64,000 bases of DNA. Origin: Effusibacillus consociatus. GTDB taxonomy: Bacteria; Bacillota; Bacilli; Tumebacillales; Effusibacillaceae. Positions 42,111-51,977 of this stretch are shown piece after piece. The stretch lies in the NCBI RefSeq assembly GCF_042652925.1, contig NZ_JBHSHC010000052.1, forward strand, positions 1 through 64,000, in the 5' to 3' direction. The notes below the pieces were generated by a model that saw only the letters and a program-made list of their open reading frames with translations, had not been told where the DNA came from and made no database searches. The position numbers were made by a program, and so were the translations under genes. Every line of letters starts with the position of its first letter. Within the stretch, counting starts at the first letter, position 1.

Positions 42111-43708
42111 TGGAACAGGAAGCACTCTTAAGTTTATGCATGATCGTCAAAGATGAGGAAGAAATGCTCTCTCGCTGCCTGAATAGTGTGCAAGGGGTGG
42201 TGGAAGAGATTATTGTAGTCGACACCGGTTCAACTGATCGAACGGTTGAAATCGCGAAATCAATGGGAGCCAAAGTTTACAATTACCGATGGGATCATGA
42301 TTTTTCCAGGGCAAGAAATGTCTCTCTCGAAAAGGCGCGGGGGAAGTGGATTTTGTTTCTGGATGCCGATGAAGAGATTCATCCTGACGACCGGGGATTT
42401 GTCCGTACTCTTTTAACAAATACGGAGGCGTCAGGTTTCTTCATGGTCATTGAAAACAAAATGGACCATGAGACAGAGAGAGCCTTGGCACTCCGTTTGT
42501 TCCGCAGCGATCCCCAGCATTATTTTGTCGGTTCCTTTCATGAACAGATCGCTTCCTCGATCCTCAGCGCAAATCCGCATGCGCAGTTTCACCGGTCGGG
42601 CCTTCGAATCGTACATCACGGCTACACTTCGGAAGTCATGAAGAAGAAGAAAAAGGAAGAACGAAACCTTGAGATGGCTCTCGCCGAGGTAAGCCGCCGT
42701 CCCTATGACGGGTATCTCAGATATTGCGCCGCACAAGCGTACCTTGGCAGAGCAAACCCCGACAGGCAAAGCCTGGAGGAAGCGGTAAAGCACCTGTTGA
42801 TCTCGAAGGAAAAAAGCCATCCGGATGCCATGTGGACCCCCCGCATCTATAAACTGTTAATGATCGGCCTCGATGGTCTGGGAAAGAAAGAGGAAGCTTA
42901 TTCGATTTTGTTGGAAGGAATCACAAAATATCCGCATTATCAGGACCTGTATTACCTTCAGGGAAAATGGTTAGAGCGGGAAGGCAAGTGGGACCGTGCG
43001 ATCGGAGCCTATCAGCAATGTCTGCAAATCGAAAAAGAAACCAATACGTTCGCTGTCCATCAAGAGATTGAGAACAGTCAACTGCACTTTGCACTGGCAA
43101 GAGTTTATGAGCAAAAGGGCAATCATGTCAAAGCGATAGAAGAGTATATGAATACTATTGTTGCCAATCGTCAATGGAAAGAACCCTATGTGCGGATCGG
43201 GTCATTGATGTTAAAAACTGTGGCTGTGGAGAAGGTGCAGAAGCTTTTTGAGCAGTGGATTCCTCCCGATTCAACGGAAAACCTGCTCTTTTTGAAGGAC
43301 GTTTTTTCTCAATTGGGTGAAACGCAGTCGGTCCTTGCCTATCTGGATCGGATATTGGCGTTGGAGCCTGCAAGGATCGATCTGTTGTTTCTCTCGGCCG
43401 GTTACTTCATGCAGTTGAGCAATTATGAGGAAGCTGTGAATCGTCTGCAAAAGATTCCGCGGGATTCCGCGCTTTACCGGGAATCAAGATTGATGCTGGC
43501 GTCTGCTTATTGGTTTCTGGGGGAACAGGACAAAGCAAAAAAAGTCCTGCGAATCGATGGGGACGCATCGCTGTACAGGGAATTGGCGGAAGTTTTTCTG
43601 CAGGAAGCGGCTTATACCCTGGAAGAAGGAACACAAAAAAGTCATGATCAAAAATTAATCGGCCAATTGGCAAAGATCCGGGAGGTGATGAAGTTTGGCA
43701 AGGAATAA
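42110..43708 (+). CDS. GT2 glycosyltransferase with C-terminal TPR domain
   Basis: A 532-residue cytoplasmic protein. The GT-A domain spans about 1-230: SLCMIVKDEE (8-17), VVDTGSTDRT (36-45) and the metal motif DADEE at 85-89. TPR-like helical repeats follow to the end. The same layout occurs in SunS, the S-glycosyltransferase of sublancin, and in many surface-protein glycosyltransferases. It starts one base before the upstream stop and ends 14 bases inside the next gene, so four such genes form one translation unit. Acceptor and sugar unknown. Confidence 0.86.
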   Translation: MEQEALLSLCMIVKDEEEMLSRCLNSVQGVVEEIIVVDTGSTDRTVEIAKSMGAKVYNYRWDHDFSRARNVSLEKARGKWILFLDADEEIHPDDRGFVRTLLTNTEASGFFMVIENKMDHETERALALRLFRSDPQHYFVGSFHEQIASSILSANPHAQFHRSGLRIVHHGYTSEVMKKKKKEERNLEMALAEVSRRPYDGYLRYCAAQAYLGRANPDRQSLEEAVKHLLISKEKSHPDAMWTPRIYKLLMIGLDGLGKKEEAYSILLEGITKYPHYQDLYYLQGKWLEREGKWDRAIGAYQQCLQIEKETNTFAVHQEIENSQLHFALARVYEQKGNHVKAIEEYMNTIVANRQWKEPYVRIGSLMLKTVAVEKVQKLFEQWIPPDSTENLLFLKDVFSQLGETQSVLAYLDRILALEPARIDLLFLSAGYFMQLSNYEEAVNRLQKIPRDSALYRESRLMLASAYWFLGEQDKAKKVLRIDGDASLYRELAEVFLQEAAYTLEEGTQKSHDQKLIGQLAKIREVMKFGKE

Positions 43709-45299
43709 GCCTCTGTTAACCCTTTGCATGGTGGTGAAAAATGAAGAATTGTTATTGCCGCGCTGCCTTCAGAGCGTGCAGGGGCTGGTGGATGAAATCA
43801 TTGTGGTGGATACCGGTTCAACAGACAGGACGAAAGAGATTGCCCGGCAGGCGGGCGCCATTGTTGTTGACGAACCGTGGCAGAACGATTTTTCAAAACC
43901 TCTCAACCGGGCTTTGCGGGAAGCGAAAGGAGAGTGGATCCTGCGGCTGGACGGAGATGAGGAATTATATCAGGAGGATAAGGCAAAACTTCGCAAGCTT
44001 TTAAAAAACCGGGATACAGAAGCCTATATCCTGCAGATTGTGAATCTTGTGAATGACAGAAATCTGGTGGAAGAAGAAATTTCCTCTTTTGTCCGTCTGT
44101 TCCGCAACCGTCCGATGTATAGGTTCGAGGGAGTCATTCATGAACAGATTGTCCCGTCCATTTTGTCCGCTCATCCGAAAGCGGTGATCCGGCATGCTCC
44201 GGTTCGGATCAAACATTACGGATACTTGAAAGAAATATCGGATCCGAAGAAGAAAGAGGAACGGAATCGGGAATTGACCCTTAAGGCGATTCGGCAGGAT
44301 CCGGAAAATGGGTATCTGCGGTATTATATGGGGATTGAATACCGGCGGCAGAACAATCGGGAAGAAGCGGTTTTGCAGTTTGCGGAAGCGATGAAATATC
44401 TCGATCTCGCAATGCCCTGGGCTCCCCGGTGTGTGCAAGCTTATGCGATCACATTGATGGAAATGCGAAGATGGAACGAAGCGAAGTCGATTCTGGAGAA
44501 GGGAATCGGCTGGTATCCTGACTATACAGACCTTGTTTACCTGCGCGGGGTGGTTCACTTTGAGCAGGGGGAGAATCTTGATGCTGTTGCCGCTTTTTCG
44601 AAATGCATCCGCATGGGAGATCCGCCGGAAACGAAATATGTAGTGATGAAGGGAATGGGCGGCTACAAATCCTACTATGCCCTCGGACAGGTTTATGAGA
44701 AGATCGGAAACATTCAGCAATCGCTCGAAGCTTACGAGAAATCTTACAAAATGTTTCCCCAACATATCCAGCCCCTCTATCATATCACCGGTCATCTGCT
44801 GCAGCTTCAACCAATTCACGCCATCCAGCAATACCTGGAAGCAATCATGCCTTTTCCCAATCGGGAGAAATATCCTGTTATAGCGGATATTTTCCTCAGC
44901 TTGCGGCAGTATGAGGCAACTGAGAAATATATCAAAGAGCTGCAAGAGGATGATCCCAGCTTCCAGTTTCGCTATCTTTTGGGCGGTTGTTACCGGAAGC
45001 GCGGACAATACAGGGAAGCGATTCAGGTTTTGCAGCAAGTTCCGGTCACAAGCCCTTTCTATGTTGAGGCCCAGTTACAGTTATGCGCCGCTAATATGTA
45101 TCTGAATGAACGGGATCAGGCGGCAGAGATCATGCACAACTTAAACGCGGATGAAAAGCTGTATGGACGGCTTGCCCTTTTATTTTTGGAAGACGCAAAG
45201 GATGTCATCGATCAGGGGATTCGCCTCTTTCCGAATGTTCCATTCTTGCAGAAAGAAAAGGAGAAGATTGAGGAGGCGATCCGAAATGTTGGGGGATAA
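43695..45299 (+). CDS. GT2 glycosyltransferase with C-terminal TPR domain (second copy)
   Basis: A 534-residue paralogue of the preceding gene. Motifs are LCMVVKNEE (10-18), VVDTGSTDRT (37-46) and DGDEE (86-90), where Asp-Gly-Asp replaces Asp-Ala-Asp. The acidic pair after NDFSKPLNRAL also differs from the usual DFSxARN, so sugar preference may differ. TPR-like repeats from about 200 on. TTG 43695 follows GGGAGGTGATGAAG. It overlaps both neighbours. Confidence 0.85.
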   Translation: MARNKPLLTLCMVVKNEELLLPRCLQSVQGLVDEIIVVDTGSTDRTKEIARQAGAIVVDEPWQNDFSKPLNRALREAKGEWILRLDGDEELYQEDKAKLRKLLKNRDTEAYILQIVNLVNDRNLVEEEISSFVRLFRNRPMYRFEGVIHEQIVPSILSAHPKAVIRHAPVRIKHYGYLKEISDPKKKEERNRELTLKAIRQDPENGYLRYYMGIEYRRQNNREEAVLQFAEAMKYLDLAMPWAPRCVQAYAITLMEMRRWNEAKSILEKGIGWYPDYTDLVYLRGVVHFEQGENLDAVAAFSKCIRMGDPPETKYVVMKGMGGYKSYYALGQVYEKIGNIQQSLEAYEKSYKMFPQHIQPLYHITGHLLQLQPIHAIQQYLEAIMPFPNREKYPVIADIFLSLRQYEATEKYIKELQEDDPSFQFRYLLGGCYRKRGQYREAIQVLQQVPVTSPFYVEAQLQLCAANMYLNERDQAAEIMHNLNADEKLYGRLALLFLEDAKDVIDQGIRLFPNVPFLQKEKEKIEEAIRNVGG

Positions 45300-48291
45300 T
45301 GGTCAAACAATCAGTGTGGTCATGATCGCCAGAGACGAAGAACATAATATCGCCAGGGCTTTGAACAGTGTCAAGGAAGCTGTAGACGAGTTGATTGTGG
45401 TTGATACGGGGTCTGTTGATAAAACGGCGGAAATCGCCAAGTCGCTGGGAGCTAGGGTGACATTTTTCCCTTGGCGGGATGACTTCAGCGCGGCAAAAAA
45501 TTTTGCGATTGAACAGGCAAGCGGAGATTGGTTGCTGTTATTGGACGCGGATGATGAAATCCACCCGGAAGACTGTCACAAGATTCGGGAACTGCTGCAA
45601 GAACCGGATGTCGATTGCTTCTATTTCGACACTCTGAGTTTTTATGGCGAAGTGAAAGGGTTGTATATTCGGATGCCGCAACCAAGGCTCATCCGAAATC
45701 GCCCGCAGTTCCGATTCTCCGGGAGAATCCATGAAACATTGAATTTACGGGGAGCCGTAACGGCTTTCAGAGAAATCCGAGTAAATCATTACGGTTATTT
45801 AAACAAGGAAATCGAGAGTAAACAGAAGATCAGACGGAATCGAATGCTCTTGGAACAAGAATTGGATGACCATCCGACTGCCCTGAATTATTTCTATCTT
45901 GCAACGGAAGATCTCCGTGCCGGTGACCATGACCAAGCGTTGAAACACTTCGAGAAATCGCAAGAATTATATGAGGCAGCCGGGTTGAAACCGCCGTCGG
46001 AAATGCTGAAGAAAAAAATCATTGCACTGCAGGAACTGGGAAGGTTCTTGCAAGTCCATACGGAAATTGAGTCGGCTCGGGAGATGTATCCGGATTATAC
46101 GGACCTGATTTTTTTGAAAGGGGAATGTTTGGAACGGCAGGGCAATCTCCCGCAAGCGATTGAAACCTATCAGGGATGCATTGAACAGGGAGAAACCCCG
46201 TATGTGTACAGTTCGCTTTCCGGTGTTGGAACTTACACCGCTTATTATCGCATCGGGTACCTCCACTCGCGAATTGGAAACAACGAAGCGGCGATAAAGG
46301 CGTATCTTGAATCATTAAGGTGCAATACAGCTTATGTGCCGGCTGTTCATGCTTTGGCCGAAGTGCTGGTGAAGGATCGCTCCCGGGCGGAAGTAATCTC
46401 CTTTCTTCGTGAGCGTTTTGACATGAACGTTCCGGTGGCGAACCGGTATTTTGCGGAAGCATTCGTTAACGCAGGCGAATATCAGCTTGCTCTGCATTAT
46501 GTCGACCAATTTGAAAAAACAGGTTCTCCGGCGGATGATGAAATCGTTCTTTTGCGAGCCAGTTGCTTGATGTTTTCCGGTGGTTACGAACAGGCCATAC
46601 GTCTCTTTGATTCGATTCCTCCTGACAGCCCCAAATTTTTGCGGGCATCTTTTTTCAAGTGCATCCATTGCTGGTTGAAACAAAACTTTGACCGGGCTGA
46701 AACAATTCTGAAAGGGCTTTTGCGGGAAAACCGATTTCCAGCTTACGAACTCGAGGTTTGTTTGACGGTCAATGAGATCTTAGTAGCAGGAGAAGTGGAG
46801 CTGCCGAAAAAGCTCTTTTCGGAAATCGATCATCTTGGGGAAAATGCGATCATTAGTCTGCTGGAACTCTTTGTATTGCTTGATAAAATCGACTGGGTGG
46901 CCAAGATCAGGATCCATTTTCCCGACCGGTTGCAGCAAACGGGACGGCTTGTGGAATTTATCAATCTCCTGCACAAACAGCAAAAGATTTCGGAAGCGGC
47001 ACTCTGGTTGGAAAAAATAGGGGAAGAGGAACGCTCCAATCTTGAGATTGCATGTCTGCACGGTGAAATTTATCTGGCATCAGGATCCTATCATGAGGCC
47101 CAACGATGGTTTCAGCAAGTGCTGGCTCAATCTTCTTGCCATTTACGGGCGATGATTGGGATGTCCCAAATCTCGTATGGCTATTATCTTGAATCTCTGA
47201 AGAGAATCAAGCAAAACCGCATCAGTCTTTGCATGATTGTAAAAAATGAGGAGAAATATCTGGCAGGGGCTTTGCAGAGTGTACAGGGGATCGTGGAGGA
47301 AATGATTGTTGTGGATACGGGGTCGGAAGATGGAACCGTCAAGATCGCACAAGAGATGGGAGCTCAAGTGCTCCATTTCGCATGGAACGGGAATTTTGCT
47401 GATGCCAGAAACTTTGCGCTTGAAAAAGCGTCCTGCGAATGGATATTGATGTTGGATGCGGATGAACGGCTGGATCCGGAGGGGAAGGGGCGATTGTCGG
47501 ATTTGGTTTCGAATCCGGAAATTGACGGATATTTTTTGACGGTGAAAAGCGGGATCGACGAGTCTTATACAGTTGTTGACCGACGGCTTTCCTTTTTCAG
47601 AAACAAGCGGGAGTACCGATTTGAGGGAGCGATTCATGAACAAATTCCGCCCGGAAAGTTTTGGGTTGCCGGAAAACGGCTGGAAATCGCTGATGTGGTA
47701 ATCCGTCACGAAGGGTATCTGGACAGCGTGATGCGGGAGAAACACAAGCTGCAAAGGAACCTGGCGATCATTCAAAAACAGCTTCAATCAGAACCTGAAA
47801 ACCCTTTTTACCATTACTGTCTCGCGGTTGAGCTGATGCAGCAGGAGCAATACGGGAAAGCGGCTGAACATCTCGATTTTTCATTGCAGCAATGGACGGC
47901 TGCACAGCCGCAAACTCCCGATGCGATTTGCAAGATCGCCCAATGTTATTTGATGGAGAAACAGTATAAAAAATCGGAACGGTGGCTGCGAAAGGGAATT
48001 GAACTGTTTCCGGATTTTCCCGATCTGCACTATTTTCTTGGAATCTGTTTTCTTGCGCAAGGCAATTGGCTGGAATCGGCTGAGAGTTTGCAAACTTGCC
48101 TTCAGTTGGGCAGTACTCCTCCACACTACAACAGTTTTGAGGGAGTGACCTCTTTCCATGTCTATCATGGTTTGGCGATTGGCAGGTTTCAAATCGTCAA
48201 AGAAGTGCTGGAACTGGGGCTGCTCCGTTTTCCGGAATCGATATTTTTACAAGAAAAGATGAGTCAACTCAAACAAGCGGGAATGTTATGA
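45286..48291 (+). CDS. Double-headed glycosyltransferase: GT2-TPR-GT2-TPR
   Basis: A 1001-residue protein from ATG 45286, nine bases from AGGAGG. The first GT2 domain has VVMIARDEE (11-19), VVDTGSVDKT (38-47) and DADDE (87-91). TPR-like repeats fill about 240-640. A second complete GT2 domain starts near 646 (SLCMIVKNEE), with VVDTGSEDGT and DADER near 724, followed by more TPR-like helices. Both heads keep the metal motif, so two transfers, perhaps alternating sugars, could be made on one acceptor. It may have arisen by fusion of two array members. Confidence 0.88.
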   Translation: MLGDNGQTISVVMIARDEEHNIARALNSVKEAVDELIVVDTGSVDKTAEIAKSLGARVTFFPWRDDFSAAKNFAIEQASGDWLLLLDADDEIHPEDCHKIRELLQEPDVDCFYFDTLSFYGEVKGLYIRMPQPRLIRNRPQFRFSGRIHETLNLRGAVTAFREIRVNHYGYLNKEIESKQKIRRNRMLLEQELDDHPTALNYFYLATEDLRAGDHDQALKHFEKSQELYEAAGLKPPSEMLKKKIIALQELGRFLQVHTEIESAREMYPDYTDLIFLKGECLERQGNLPQAIETYQGCIEQGETPYVYSSLSGVGTYTAYYRIGYLHSRIGNNEAAIKAYLESLRCNTAYVPAVHALAEVLVKDRSRAEVISFLRERFDMNVPVANRYFAEAFVNAGEYQLALHYVDQFEKTGSPADDEIVLLRASCLMFSGGYEQAIRLFDSIPPDSPKFLRASFFKCIHCWLKQNFDRAETILKGLLRENRFPAYELEVCLTVNEILVAGEVELPKKLFSEIDHLGENAIISLLELFVLLDKIDWVAKIRIHFPDRLQQTGRLVEFINLLHKQQKISEAALWLEKIGEEERSNLEIACLHGEIYLASGSYHEAQRWFQQVLAQSSCHLRAMIGMSQISYGYYLESLKRIKQNRISLCMIVKNEEKYLAGALQSVQGIVEEMIVVDTGSEDGTVKIAQEMGAQVLHFAWNGNFADARNFALEKASCEWILMLDADERLDPEGKGRLSDLVSNPEIDGYFLTVKSGIDESYTVVDRRLSFFRNKREYRFEGAIHEQIPPGKFWVAGKRLEIADVVIRHEGYLDSVMREKHKLQRNLAIIQKQLQSEPENPFYHYCLAVELMQQEQYGKAAEHLDFSLQQWTAAQPQTPDAICKIAQCYLMEKQYKKSERWLRKGIELFPDFPDLHYFLGICFLAQGNWLESAESLQTCLQLGSTPPHYNSFEGVTSFHVYHGLAIGRFQIVKEVLELGLLRFPESIFLQEKMSQLKQAGML

Positions 48292-48315
48292 CACAAGAGC
48301 GGGAGAGTGACCGGA

Positions 48316-49284
48316 TTGACTCGTTTAAAAATCCTTTTTGTGAATATGTTGTATGATTACGGGGATCCCCGGCGGGGCTACGGATTGGAACTGATTGCCT
48401 ATGATACGCTGCATCGGATGGGACATCAGTTGGTTCCTTTTCATTATGATGTGTTAATGGCGGAATATGGCCGGGAGAAAATGAATGAAATGCTGCTTCA
48501 GACCGCAATCAAGGAAAAACCTGATTGTATGTTTGTCAGTCTTTCCGAGAATCAACTGGATCCGGAAGTCATCCATCAGATCAGCTTTAACACGGATACC
48601 ATAACGTTTAACTGGTGTGCTGACGACCATTGGCGATTGGGTTATACCCTGGCGTGGGCCCCACATTTCAACTGGATGGTGACAACCAGCGCTGCGGCAG
48701 TCCCTGTTTATCATCAGGCCGGGTATTCGAACGTGATCAAATCCCAGTGGGGCTGCAATCCCGCGATTCATCAAAAGTTGAACCTGCCCAAAATCTATGA
48801 TGTGACCTTTATTGGAATGCCTCACGGCAATCGTGTGGAAATGCTGCAAGCATTGGTCGATGCGGGATTCAATGTTCATGTTTGGGGAGCCGGATGGGCG
48901 ACGGGACGGGTATCGATCGGTGAAATGGTCCGAATCTTTAATCAGACGAAGATCAATTTGAATTTCAGCAAGGCTTCAGTGGCAGATATTCTGCAAATCA
49001 AAGCCAGAGATTTTGAGGTTCCCGGATGTGGCGGATTGTTAATGACGGGGTATAACGATGAATTATCTGAATATTATGAGTTCGGAAAAGAAGTGGTCAC
49101 GTATCGGGATCAATCGGAATTGATCGAGAAAATCCGGTATTACCTTACGCACGAAGAAGAACGGGACCGGATCGCGGAAGCCGGTTACAACAGGGCTGTT
49201 CGGGATCATTCGTACAACAGGCGGTTTGATCAGATCTTTCGGGAAATGGGGTTGTATGGGTCCGACCGGGGGGGATTGGGGTGA
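48316..49284 (+). CDS. CgeB-like glycosyltransferase (GT1/GT4-type fold)
   Basis: A 322-residue protein. The N-terminal half begins LKILFVNMLYDYGDPRRGYG; the C-terminal half contains VTFIGMPHGNRVEML, HVWGAGWATG, NFSKASVADILQIKARDFE and GCGGLLMTGYNDEL, as in the CgeB/glyco_trans_1_2 family. B. subtilis CgeB is a mother-cell protein of spore surface maturation. TTG 48316 is ten bases from GGGAG; GTG 48307 is open but too close to the site. Its stop overlaps the next start (GTGA). Confidence 0.8.
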   Translation: MTRLKILFVNMLYDYGDPRRGYGLELIAYDTLHRMGHQLVPFHYDVLMAEYGREKMNEMLLQTAIKEKPDCMFVSLSENQLDPEVIHQISFNTDTITFNWCADDHWRLGYTLAWAPHFNWMVTTSAAAVPVYHQAGYSNVIKSQWGCNPAIHQKLNLPKIYDVTFIGMPHGNRVEMLQALVDAGFNVHVWGAGWATGRVSIGEMVRIFNQTKINLNFSKASVADILQIKARDFEVPGCGGLLMTGYNDELSEYYEFGKEVVTYRDQSELIEKIRYYLTHEEERDRIAEAGYNRAVRDHSYNRRFDQIFREMGLYGSDRGGLG

Positions 49285-50603
49285 AACATCCTTTTCTGTC
49301 GGTTTGCATTCCCAATTACAACAGGGCAGCATCCTTAGGGGAAACTTTGAACAGTATCCTTAGCCAAACCTATCAGGATTATGAAATTGTGGTTGTCGAT
49401 AATCACTCTGAAGACAATATGGAAGAGGTGATCGGAACATTTCAGGATCAACGGATCCGGTTTGTCCGTAATGAATGGAATATCGGGGCGGCGAAGAATC
49501 TTAACCGCTGCGTGTTGGAGTCGCGAGGAAACTATATCAAAATCCTTAATTCGGGAGATGTTTTTACAGGTACCGATGCTCTGGAAAAAATGGTGGAAGC
49601 CACCCGCAATTATCCTGATGCCGCCATCATTGCATGCGGATACAGGCATCCCGACGGGTCAACTCCCTTTTCGCTTCCCTTTGACTTGCTGCGGCGTAAA
49701 GGTTTCAGTACGGTAAGGGAAGTGATGAACATCCATATGTTTGGATTGCCAAGCGTTTGGATGATCAAAAAAGATACATTTCCTTATACGGGCTTGTTCA
49801 TTGATTCACCGATTTGTCATGCTGATCTGGTTATGAAAATGGCCTATTATTTTGATTTGTACGCGATTTCGGAACCTTTGGTCGAACATCGGGGCGAGGC
49901 CGGAGGCGGGTCTTCCTCTATGGGTGAAACGATGAACAGATGGGAATTCATGCGGTTTCGGGTGCTCGAACAATTGCCGTTTTATTCCCGGCTGTCAAGT
50001 GAACAGAAGGCTGTGTTAAGTTCCTTTCTCCAAATCAAATTGATGAGCCGGATTCGGACTTTTATTATCGGCGAAGCTTACCATCACGCACTTCAGAGCG
50101 CGCTCGACATACTGAAGGCGGATCCTCATCTTCCATTCTTTTACGGAGAGGATCGGGAAAAAGTGCTGGAACTGCTGCTGGATCAATTGGTGCATCGCAG
50201 GAAACCCAACGAAATCATCGATTTCATGGGTACCCAACAATTCAGCAGACCCTATGCCGATTTGTTTCAGTATGGTTTCGGCCTGAATTATCAATTATAT
50301 CGCCTGGACCAGAAACTGAAAGAAACTTCCAAAAAAATAGCGGTCGTCGGTACAGGATATTTGACAAAAGTCATATTGCAATGTTTTCCGGAGCTTAAAA
50401 ACCGCATTGCATCTATCGTGGACACTGGCACCGATCTGCAGTTGCTGGAAGGGATACCTGTTACAAAAGATGCAACACTTAATTTTCACGATACTTTTGT
50501 GATTATCGCTTCTGACGATTATGTGCGGTTTCACAGATATGAACTGATCAGAAACGGACTGATTGAAGGAGAACATTTTCTGCCGGCGTTGGAAGATCTC
50601 TGA
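49281..50603 (+). CDS. GT2 glycosyltransferase with C-terminal Rossmann-like domain (copy 1)
   Basis: A 440-residue protein. The N-terminal GT-A domain has VCIPNYNRAASLGETLNSIL, VVVDNHSEDN and GAAKNLNRC; the metal motif position reads NSGD rather than the usual DxD. The middle is helical. The C-terminal 110 residues form a nucleotide-binding-like unit starting KKIAVVGTGYLTK. GTG 49281 overlaps the previous stop. It is closely similar to the next gene. Confidence 0.84.
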   Translation: MKHPFLSVCIPNYNRAASLGETLNSILSQTYQDYEIVVVDNHSEDNMEEVIGTFQDQRIRFVRNEWNIGAAKNLNRCVLESRGNYIKILNSGDVFTGTDALEKMVEATRNYPDAAIIACGYRHPDGSTPFSLPFDLLRRKGFSTVREVMNIHMFGLPSVWMIKKDTFPYTGLFIDSPICHADLVMKMAYYFDLYAISEPLVEHRGEAGGGSSSMGETMNRWEFMRFRVLEQLPFYSRLSSEQKAVLSSFLQIKLMSRIRTFIIGEAYHHALQSALDILKADPHLPFFYGEDREKVLELLLDQLVHRRKPNEIIDFMGTQQFSRPYADLFQYGFGLNYQLYRLDQKLKETSKKIAVVGTGYLTKVILQCFPELKNRIASIVDTGTDLQLLEGIPVTKDATLNFHDTFVIIASDDYVRFHRYELIRNGLIEGEHFLPALEDL

Positions 50604-50635
50604 AGCTATCAACTTCTCTGAGGAGACGGATTGAG

Positions 50636-51916
50636 ATGGAAAACCCAATGATTTCCGTTTGTATACCGACATATAACAGGGCAATGCATATCGGGGATAC
50701 ACTGAACAGCATTCTGAAACAAACCTTCGGGGACTTTGAAATCATCGTGATCGACAATCATTCGGATGACGATACGGAAGAAATCATCACTTCATTTCAG
50801 GATAACCGGATCCGGTTTCTGCGCAACGACTGGAATGTGGGAGCGGCGAGGAATGCGAATCGCTGCATGATGGAGTTCAAGGGGAAATATATCAAGTTTC
50901 TGCATTCCGATGATGTATTTATTGCCGACGATGCTTTGCAAAAGATGTACCACGCCGCTTCGAAACACCCCCAGGCAGCCTTGATTACCTGCGGATACCG
51001 GTTTGGCGAATCCCATGTGTTGACCGTACCGTTTGACCTATTGCGGCCGAAAGGTTTCAGCACTGTCCGACAGGCGATGAATATCCATTCTTTCGGATTG
51101 CCGAGCGAATGGATGATCCGCGGGGATGCCCTGTCATATACCGGATTGTCCATCGATTCCCCGATTGGCGATGTGGATTTGGTTATGAAACTGGTTTATT
51201 ATTTCGATTCCTGCGCAGTCTCCGACTTATTGGTCGAACATCGCTTCTACGGAGACAATGATACGGGGGCCGCGGCCAAGATGAACGGCTGGGAATTCAT
51301 GCGGTTTCGCGCTTTGCGGGAATTGCCTTTTTCAGATCAGTTGTCGGGCGGGATGAAGGCGATTTTAAGTTCATTTCTCCATATGTCACTAATGAGCAAA
51401 ATAAAGGATGCCATCCTAAACGAAAACTATCATCTGGCGATCCAGGGAATCCTGGACCTGCTGAAGACCGACCCCCACCTTCACGAGTTTAAGGGGGAAG
51501 ACCGGGAACGGGTGCTGCAATTGCTTCTTGATCGATTGATTTACCGGAAGACGCCTGGAGAAATCATCGATTATATGGGCAGGCAGCATTTCAGCAAACC
51601 TTATCGCGATTTCTTTGAATACGGGCTGGCTTTTAACTACCAAATCTATCAGTTGGCAGACAAGCTCAAGCTGAGCGGAAAAAAGATTTGCGTCATCGGC
51701 ACGGGCAGATTAATGGAAATGTTTCTGAAAGCATTTCCGGGGCTTAAAGATAGGATTGATTCGATTGTCGAGTTCAGCCATCTGTTGACACTCGATTTCA
51801 GCAAGAACTTTTTCATTCTGGCTTCAGACTCCGCTTTGTGCACTCACAGGTATGAAATGATCAGGGCGGGATTGATCGAAGGAGAACATTTTCTGCCTAT
51901 TCTTGAATTAATATAA
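50636..51916 (+). CDS. GT2 glycosyltransferase with C-terminal Rossmann-like domain (copy 2)
   Basis: A 426-residue tandem paralogue of the gene before it: VCIPTYNRAMHIGDTLNSIL, VIDNHSDDDTEE, GAARNANRC and HSDD at the metal motif. The C-terminal unit KKICVIGTGRLMEMF is kept but about 14 residues are shorter near its end. ATG 50636 follows TGAGGAGA. The clear array of shared blocks shows recent duplication with divergence at the metal-binding loop. Confidence 0.85.
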   Translation: MENPMISVCIPTYNRAMHIGDTLNSILKQTFGDFEIIVIDNHSDDDTEEIITSFQDNRIRFLRNDWNVGAARNANRCMMEFKGKYIKFLHSDDVFIADDALQKMYHAASKHPQAALITCGYRFGESHVLTVPFDLLRPKGFSTVRQAMNIHSFGLPSEWMIRGDALSYTGLSIDSPIGDVDLVMKLVYYFDSCAVSDLLVEHRFYGDNDTGAAAKMNGWEFMRFRALRELPFSDQLSGGMKAILSSFLHMSLMSKIKDAILNENYHLAIQGILDLLKTDPHLHEFKGEDRERVLQLLLDRLIYRKTPGEIIDYMGRQHFSKPYRDFFEYGLAFNYQIYQLADKLKLSGKKICVIGTGRLMEMFLKAFPGLKDRIDSIVEFSHLLTLDFSKNFFILASDSALCTHRYEMIRAGLIEGEHFLPILELI

Positions 51917-51977
51917 TCTCCGTCTCCAGAGGAGAAAGAATGGATTTTGAGTGTCGCCCTAAAGGAGGTGGAACAGA

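Noticed and set aside
44001..45038. Long reverse-strand open frame of 345 codons
   Set aside because: It lies fully within a clear glycosyltransferase gene, has no ribosome binding site and shows no family motif.
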